A stretch of DNA of 64,000 nucleotides from Brachionus plicatilis (Eukaryota; Rotifera; Eurotatoria; Ploima; Brachionidae): assembly GCA_010279815.1 (NCBI GenBank), contig QEOQ01000663.1, forward strand, positions 410,465-474,464. Direction: 5' to 3'. Both the position numbers and the translations under genes were made by a program. Of this stretch, positions 56,778-64,000 are shown one piece after another (position 1 is the first letter of the stretch; each line of letters begins with the position of its first letter). The notes beneath the pieces are model-generated. The model saw only the letters and a list, made by a program, of their open reading frames with translations, was not told the origin of the DNA and ran no database searches.

Positions 56778-59700
56778 TCCTAGTGCAAATATACTCAAAA
56801 GTTTACCTTAAAAAATTAAGCAAACAAAACAAATAGGAAAAAAAAAAGAATTAATATAATTTAATCGGTTCTTTTTGTAGAATAATTTATGTTTTTTTTT
56901 CTATTTGTGTTCTCGTAAAGCTAACGGAAACTTTTCGCTTCGAGTAGAAAAAAAACTATGAATAATATAATTTTTTTTCTCAATCACAAATCCAAATAAA
57001 ATAAACTAATGATCCATTAAACCAATATTAATTATCATAATGAAGTACGAGAGTTGACTACTAAAATAATTCCAATGGACTGTTTTGTCATGTCAAAATT
57101 AAGTTGTTATTATCGACAGATTTGAACATATGACTTGAATTTATGGATTTAACAGGTGGCATGAAGGTAATTAGCCTCGGGCTATACTCGCATCATCGAT
57201 TTCAACTCATCAAAAAATTACTATTTGTGCCATTAGTCTGATATTGATTAATTTAACTGTCTGTAAATGAAACATATTATTTTGCTAAAAAAATTGACCC
57301 TGCGCGGATGTTTCTTCACTCGGTCGATCTCGTTCTATCAATTAGATTGTATTTTATTTATATACTAATTTATAGAACTATGTTTAAGTGGAACTAAAAT
57401 TAATAAAAAAATTTTCTTTTGAAAAAAAAAAATATTTTTTCAAAGACTCTATTAATATTTGAGCAATTTTGAAGCGCATATCAAATATGCAGAGTGAATT
57501 TGAGATTTAGCTAGCCAAGTGATTTTGGCAAAGTTCTAGCCAAGCAAATTAAGAATGCATTTTTAAAATTTAAAATAAAATTCTTAACATAATAAAAAAT
57601 CCTTTATAAACTTGACTATCAATCAAATCTTTTACCCAAAGCCATTTAGAAAATAAATTCAAATCTAATTTGAATCTACCGACTTTATTAGCCACAAGCC
57701 CAATATCGAATCAGTGCAATTATTACTTAATTGAGATTATCAAAAATTTAAATATTATTCTTACCCTTTTAATCTATAATTACTTGCTTTATTTCAACCG
57801 ACTGATTTTTATTATTTAAAATATTTAATCCTTTAAAAAATACAAAATTAGAATTATTTTTTTGTTTCTTGAAAAAATTTGTATTAAATTCCTTGTATTC
57901 AATTAACCGAAAGTAAAGGGTCTAGCCTCAAGACACGAAAAGCCCATCTAAAGCGAATTAATCATTAAGCTTGAATTGCTTTAAATGCTACTTAAAAGAG
58001 CTTTTAATTTAAATCTAGATGAGAAAATACTTGACAATTCTCATACATTACTTAACTAGGAACCAAACAATACCATAATATTATTTGGCAATTTTTTTTG
58101 TATCAAAGCAATGTTATTAGGTAAAGTAGGTTATTTAATAACTTGGTCTAGTTTTTAATAAATAAATATACAAATAGCGTGAAAAGATCAGGCAAAAGTA
58201 AAATTTAACACCAGAACATGTTCTTTAAATAAAAAAAAACGAGTTTCAAACAAAAATATTTGTTTTTACTCCTAGTTCAGTCCAGTTTCTGGACTTAAAT
58301 GTAAAAAAAAGATGCTATTATGTCTCATCATGAATAATTTGAATTTATGTTTTTAGAAAATAAATTAAGTCACCACATGTCAATAGTATATTTATTTATA
58401 AAAATCAACAAATGGAAGAAGTAAAATATTTTTAAAAAGTTTGAAATAAAAATTAAATATTACAAAAAATAGAAGTATAAATAGAAATACGGAAAAATTT
58501 AACTTCGAGTCATCCAGATAGACTGCAACATTCTAATGGATAAATGTTATCGTAAATATTGATAACACGTAAATTTACTAAACTAAGATAAAATAAAATT
58601 TTTGTTATTTTAATAAATATTTAAATATTTTGATTATCTAAACGAGAATTATTGCCCAGTCAACTTGTTTGTCTAGAAAATGAGTTGTATTATTAAATAC
58701 TACAAATTTCTTCATAATTTTTTTAAAATTTATGTATAATTAAAATTTCGAAAATTTTTAGATTAAATAAATAAGATTTTTTTTTTTAAAACTAAATAAA
58801 TTTAGAAAAATCTTTTGTTTTTAGATTTCAATAGATTTTTTTTAAAAAAGAAATTAACTATTTCTTGCACTAGCTTAATAAAAAATAAATGTCTTTTTAA
58901 TCAAAATGGAATGAAGAAAAAAGCATTATCTTAATAAATTTTTTGTTATTACTTAATAAATTTGGCCGTTAACTCTAATATTTACAGAATCCTATTTATT
59001 GCCATTCATTAAAAATGTAGTTTGGGTTATAACCTGTCAGTTTGTAATTGAGCTAAGTCATTCCTTTCAGCCAAATGTTCTTTGTACATACTAAAAAAAA
59101 ATATAAATGAATGCTATACAAAAGGATTAAATTAAATTGCTAATTAAATTTTCATGTAGTTTTGATCTCTAGTTTTCTAATAATGTCATGAAAGAATCAG
59201 ATAATCCAACACCAAATTTTAATTCTTTTTTAAGTAGATTCACTACTTGTCAGTAGAAATCGAATAGCTTAGTCCGTTCTTTAGAGTATTTCTTATGTAT
59301 TCGTTTTCAACTGAAAAATAAAAGATTAAGAATCCGTAGAGGTCGGAGTCAAGTTTTTAAAATTTTCATCTTTTTTAAATTTTTGTATTATTGAGTATTT
59401 TAAAAATTAATCAAAACTGAAGGAAACTCATTCATACTTATTACAAATTAAGTATAAACAAAAACACAAATTTTCAATTGAATAAACAAACTCCTGTTAA
59501 ATAAATAACAGTGTATTTTTTTGGTTTTTGTTCGCGAGTTTTAAGCTAGTTGATTAAAACTAAGAGGACAAAATAAATGAAACCTTCATTTTTATACTAA
59601 AGCCTTTTAAATATATTTTTTTCCGGAGTTTAGAATAAAGAAATAATAAATCATTCAGATTCTTATATAATTCAAGTTCTAATTTAATCGATAAGTATCG

Positions 59701-62700
59701 AGGAATTTTTCTAGGTTGGCTCATTACTCGATATTTATTAGAAATAACCACTTAGGCTTTTAATTAAATCACTAGAAATTTCTTAAAAAACTAAAGATTT
59801 TTATTTTTCAAGGTCGATATTAAAGTGGGAGAATTAAAAGCAAATAAAAAATTGAAACCAAAAAAACAACGCACAAAACAAAATCTGTCAAAAATAATTT
59901 TTGAAAATGTAAAACAACACATGAAAATTTTATTTTTTTTTATTTAATTTGTTCTTGACTTTTTTTAATATATTTCTATTTTAATTAATTTGTTTCTTAC
60001 TCTTTTAGAACTAAAATTTTAGCATTTTGATCTAAAGGATAAAAATTAAAATTAAAAAATAACCTAAAAACTTTCAAGAATCAGTAATTAGTGATCGTCG
60101 AAAATTACATTGCTTAAAACTCAAATTCATTTTAATTATTGTCTTAATATTTTTATGTGTTTTTAAATAGTTTATGGATATTTTTTAAATTTATGTGATT
60201 TTCGAATTTTGATAAATTTATTTCATGCATTTTTTACCATTTTGAATAAATAATTTTCATTTTATGCGTGAGTTTATTTTAATGAACATTAATGAAAATT
60301 TATGCATTTTAAAATATTTTATTATTTTTTTTAATCTTCGTCTGAAAATAACGATTTTTTAAAAATATTCTCACTTTAATAGGAAAATATTAAAGTTTTT
60401 CAAACTATGAAATCACATTGATTGAAATTTTTGAAAATTTCGAGACCTTAAGAAATAAAAAATATACTAATCCTGAAAAAAAATTCCAAAAAAACTAGTT
60501 ACTCTAAAAACTTATTATTACTGCTAAGTATTTTTGTTTTCAAAAGGTTCGATTGATGGAGAATTTTCGTGGATTATATAATAAACTCAAATAGAAAAAT
60601 CTCCTCAACTATCAATGAAAAATTGAAGTAATTAATTTATCGGATATAAATGGATAATAAAATCGAAATTTTATCAGTATTTATTAAGAGCTTCGAACAA
60701 TTTATTCTCAACTGCTTTCATGGATTACGATTTCATGGTCAGATTTAACTTATATCAAAATCTGCTTTTAAATAAAAGCAATTTAATTTTATTCGTAAAA
60801 GTGCTTAGCTTTCTAGAAAATGCATTATCGTTTTATCACTTAAAATCTTGCTTATCCATTTCTTATTGAATTTTTGTATTAAAAAAGCTTTTTTGTTAAA
60901 AATATTCATATGTATATAACCCATTTATCATCAGATTTTAATAAAATATTATTTGACCATTTTAATTAATTCAATGTAAATAAAAAATATGACTCTTTCT
61001 GATTCTCTGCAATTAATTGCTTATTTAGCGCTTTTTTTGTTTCAAGGACAATTTTCCTAAACAAAACATTTAGATCCATCTTTATAACATATTTTATTCA
61101 AATTCAAAAATTTACTTTATTCTTTGAGTAAAAAAAAATGATTCCTAAGGATATATTTTTTAATAAATTATAGACTTATTCGTGTCACAATTAATTAGTC
61201 TAATACATACCGATGAGAAAAAATTTCGTATTTCCTAAAATATTGGTCTATAAAAATACTCAATAATCGCTTGTAGGCTTTTCGTGACAGAAAAATTGCT
61301 CGAATTTCCTGGAAAAAATATTTGAAATAAAAGAGTGCGGTAAAATAAATGAAGCTTGTTTGGTTAACCTAATGTATAAGATAGAGAATATAAAAATTAA
61401 AATCTATTTTAATAAAGCGACAAACAAGCTTTCAAATTAAGATAAAACTGAAAATTTATTGAAGTATTTTGATAGATAGCAAAATTCTCATAATTGATTG
61501 ATTTTGATGAAATTTTTTTTTCATACAAAATATAAATTTAATTCAATAAATTATTTGAATAAATAATTTTCAATTTTGTTGCAAATTTAATTAAAAAATA
61601 CACACTTGACTTAAGTGATTTGATTCTTAAGATTTTAACGCTTCATTAAAAGATAGAAGTTGTAGCAGCTGTCAAACTATAGAATATCGATTATATTATT
61701 AAAAGAAAAACATTTACATGATTAATGCTAAATAAACAAAAAATCTAATAATTAACCGAATTTTTTTGTTATTTTACCAATTTATCATTTTAAGAATAAA
61801 ATGATTGCATAATTTGATCTAAATGAATAAACAAAAAATTAAAGGGAATCTAGTCAAATATAATCATATTAACTGATAGAATTTATGCCTAATTTTAGCT
61901 AATTTAAAAGCTAGTCAATAAAAGAACTCAGAAAGTCTTGGGCTCTGTTCAGTTTTGTTAAAATTAGGAAAAAATCGCAAATAATCATCAGTAGACAAGC
62001 TTAAACAAATGAGTAAGTAAAAGTAAATTATTTGGATTTTAACTCCCATTTGAACAAATTTATTTTTAAAATATTGTAGCTTGCAATCGCTATGAAATAG
62101 CTTGAACGAAATTACAACAAAAAATCGATTTTTTAATTATTATTTTGTATATTCTCAATAGCACAAAGCGTAAATAAAATTTCTTTGTCTCTCAAAGAAC
62201 AAATTTTCGTATTTGAAAAATTTTTAAAGAATTTCAATTAAAAAAAGTTTTTAATTAGCTAATAACCTCTGATACTGTCTAATTTAGAGCAAGAATTTAC
62301 CATCTTTATTAAAAAAATAATGAGTCCTAAATTTTCGATAATTATTGTGTAAAAGCGACTGATGCTTAGTAAGATTTTAAGTATTTTAAATTAAAATAAA
62401 ATTTGCCAAAATAAAATTTTATTTATTCAAATTTTTCCAAGAAAAAAATGACATAATCCTCTAAAGAATGCAACTGATGTAATTACGTAATTTTTAGAAA
62501 ACATTTTTTTGTACGAACAAAAAGATATTGAATAAACTAATTCAGAGCAATCAAATGACGATATTTAAAAAATTAGAAACTTTTAAAATTAAAGTTTGAG
62601 GAAAAAGTTGGTTTTTTAGAAAAAAGCATTTAAATTCTAATTTTGAAATATCATTTTTGAAGAAAATCTTGAAATTTTCAAACTAAAAAATTTTTCATAA

Positions 62701-63569
62701 ATCCCAATGCGGATAATTTTTGTTTGCCTAGTTGAATTTTCAAAACACTTATAGCCTCATTAAGAATTATCATTTTTATGGTTAAAGTCAATATTTTTTA
62801 AATTATTCATTTTACTATTTAAATTTTAAAATAAACAATTTAGATAATTTTAATTTTCTTATCAAAAAAATAAAAACTTAATAAATCATTACTCATTTTT
62901 TTTCAAAATTTTTTGACGACGACACTTAAATCAAGCCTAAAGTTAAAAAATATGGCTTATAATTGTTGACGATGTGTCTTAATTTTACAGTCTATGAATG
63001 TTTCTTTTTCGATAAGAAATAAGTGATATCGCTGTAGATTAATTTTTTGATAGAAACAAGCAAATTAATAATTTTTATATTAAATATTTTTAAAAATAAG
63101 CTCATTCTTTTTCCTGATAAATTTTTATACAATATCTCGATTTATTTGTGAAAAAATTAATTCTACTTCGATGTTTACAATTTTTAACATTTCAAGTCTA
63201 AAGCAAGTCGACTATGTTAATAACATTCTTAACCTTTAAAAAATCAAGATTATGGTAATTGATATATTAAAAATGGTGTAGTTAGTTTATTTTCTAAGTC
63301 CGTTTTATCAAAATAAAAATCAATAATAATTTATACTTTAAATATTCTTAAGTCAATTCAAATGATTAATTAAAAGCTCATTTAGGTGATTCTAAAATAT
63401 CAAGAAATATAATTCGTTTTAAAGATTTTTTTATATAAAAAGATTCAGGAAATGCAAAACTTTTTAAATATTAGGAAATAGTTTGTGTTTACTGAAAACT
63501 CGAAAAGCCATTTTTATAAGGAGGCTTGAAAAAAATTGTTTTATCACAATGAGTTAGCGATTAGTCGAT

Positions 63570-64000
63570 TAATGCTGGCAAGGCAGTTACAGATGACTTT
63601 AAGATTAATGAGGAGGAGGTAGAACATGTTGAAAAATTTATCTACCTACGTAGCCTCGTAATAAGGGATGTGAAATTAAGTACAGAAATCCCTAGAAGGA
63701 GACATGTATCTCGGCTGAATATCAAAAACTAAACAGGTTCGACAAGAGATGTCTGATGCAGATAGTGGGTCCGAGAAAAATTGACTTGACTGAAAAAAAG
63801 CTCCAAAAATTAACAAGCATAGTACCAATTGAGTACGTGGTAATAAAAGCCAGGCTCAGATGGGCAGGACACATGAGACGGATGTCAGACACATGATTAC
63901 CTAAAAAAGTGCTCTTCGGAGAAATAGTAGGCGGAAAAGGTAGACGAGGAAGACCTGAGAGGGATAGGAGTGCAGTGGTCTTAAGGATGACTGTGACAGA
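63570..64000 (+). mobile_element. Decayed non-LTR retrotransposon, runs off window
   Basis: A GC-richer segment encodes the post-catalytic end of an endonuclease/reverse-transcriptase polyprotein. In order: FKINEEEVEHVEKFIYLRSL, then RFDKRCLMQIVGPRKIDLT, RLRWAGHMRRMSD, KKVLFGEIVGGKGRRGRPE. This order (KFxYLGS, RxRWxGHxxRM, GxRRxGRP) is characteristic of LINE proteins, probably RTE- or CR1-like, common in invertebrates. In-frame stops after NIKN and MSDT show it is inactive. No start is present; the 5' part with the catalytic residues is missing to the left, and the 3' end lies beyond 64000. It is a different lineage from the fragment at 43433. Confidence 0.88.

Larger units (their letters stand above)
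49716..63540. other. 13.8-kb gene-free region right of TMEM198
   Basis: I find no coding exon on either strand; the few open frames (for example 50857-51057 and 59560-59751) are short and A/T-driven. Blocks at about 51470-51840, 52680-53090, 55320-55570, 55890-56340, 56460-56780 and 57020-57370 have mixed composition and few homopolymers, unlike the simple A/T sequence from 57400 rightward. They could be cis-regulatory DNA or non-coding exons of TMEM198 or of a gene beyond the window. A TTAA-flanked miniature element, a hAT-like miniature element, one GAGC-type motif and two (CAA)/(GTT) microsatellites are listed separately. A purine-rich run lies at 51985-52045. Confidence 0.5.

Noticed and set aside
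1..64000. CRISPR arrays, bacterial operons, ribosome-binding sites, terminators
   Set aside because: The window is eukaryotic with spliced genes. No regularly spaced repeat-spacer array exists; the only tandem repeats are the 103-bp and 25-bp units and microsatellites.

Overview
The window is eukaryotic and almost certainly from a small, very AT-rich animal genome. Coding exons are visibly richer in G+C than their surroundings, introns are mostly 45-175 bp with GT-AG ends, and recognisable proteins are animal or eukaryotic: MSH5, a GFOD1/2-type protein, an aryl hydrocarbon receptor (AHR), RRN3/TIF-IA, a collagen/C1q protein and TMEM198. My best guess is a monogonont rotifer such as Brachionus, from the AT content, short introns and many unfamiliar genes. 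That is inference, not proof.

Layout. Positions 1-300 hold a GC-rich 103-bp tandem repeat. MSH5 (meiotic MutS homologue) occupies 1978-4861 on + with one late intron that an open-reading-frame scan misses. Two weak gene candidates follow (5026-5315 +; terminal exon 7565-7642 -), then GFOD (9228-10676 +). AHR lies at 13644-16302 on -; five exons join in phase into 740 codons with bHLH, PAS-A and PAS-B. From 16.3 to 27.6 kb there are no large genes, only a compact intronless 59-codon gene with a TATA box (22927-23106), an inverted duplication and several mobile-element remnants. RRN3 (27646-29529 +) is intronless in its coding part. An unrecognised eight-exon, 465-residue protein follows (31314-33126 +). 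A mobile-element-rich stretch precedes a secreted C1q/collagen protein (38682-39535 +) and an orphan HExxH protein (40443-41498 -). A 2.16-kb inverted-repeat element (42914-45074) contains three smaller insertions. TMEM198 (47313-49715 -) ends the gene-bearing part. From 49.7 to 63.5 kb I see no genes, and the last 430 bases are a decayed non-LTR retrotransposon that runs off the window.

The genes do not form an operon or pathway; they are independent housekeeping, meiotic, sensory and signalling genes. The most informative structure is in the non-autonomous DNA transposons. At least three families can be separated by terminal inverted repeats and target-site duplications: hAT-like (8-bp duplications), a foldback family with 9-bp duplications and long hairpin arms, and TTAA-flanked miniature elements. 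One case is nested and gives the order of insertion. A further recurring short motif, a GAGC-ATTA-GCTC hairpin with TAAA-rich tails, occurs at five places and may be the 3' end of an unrecognised retroelement.
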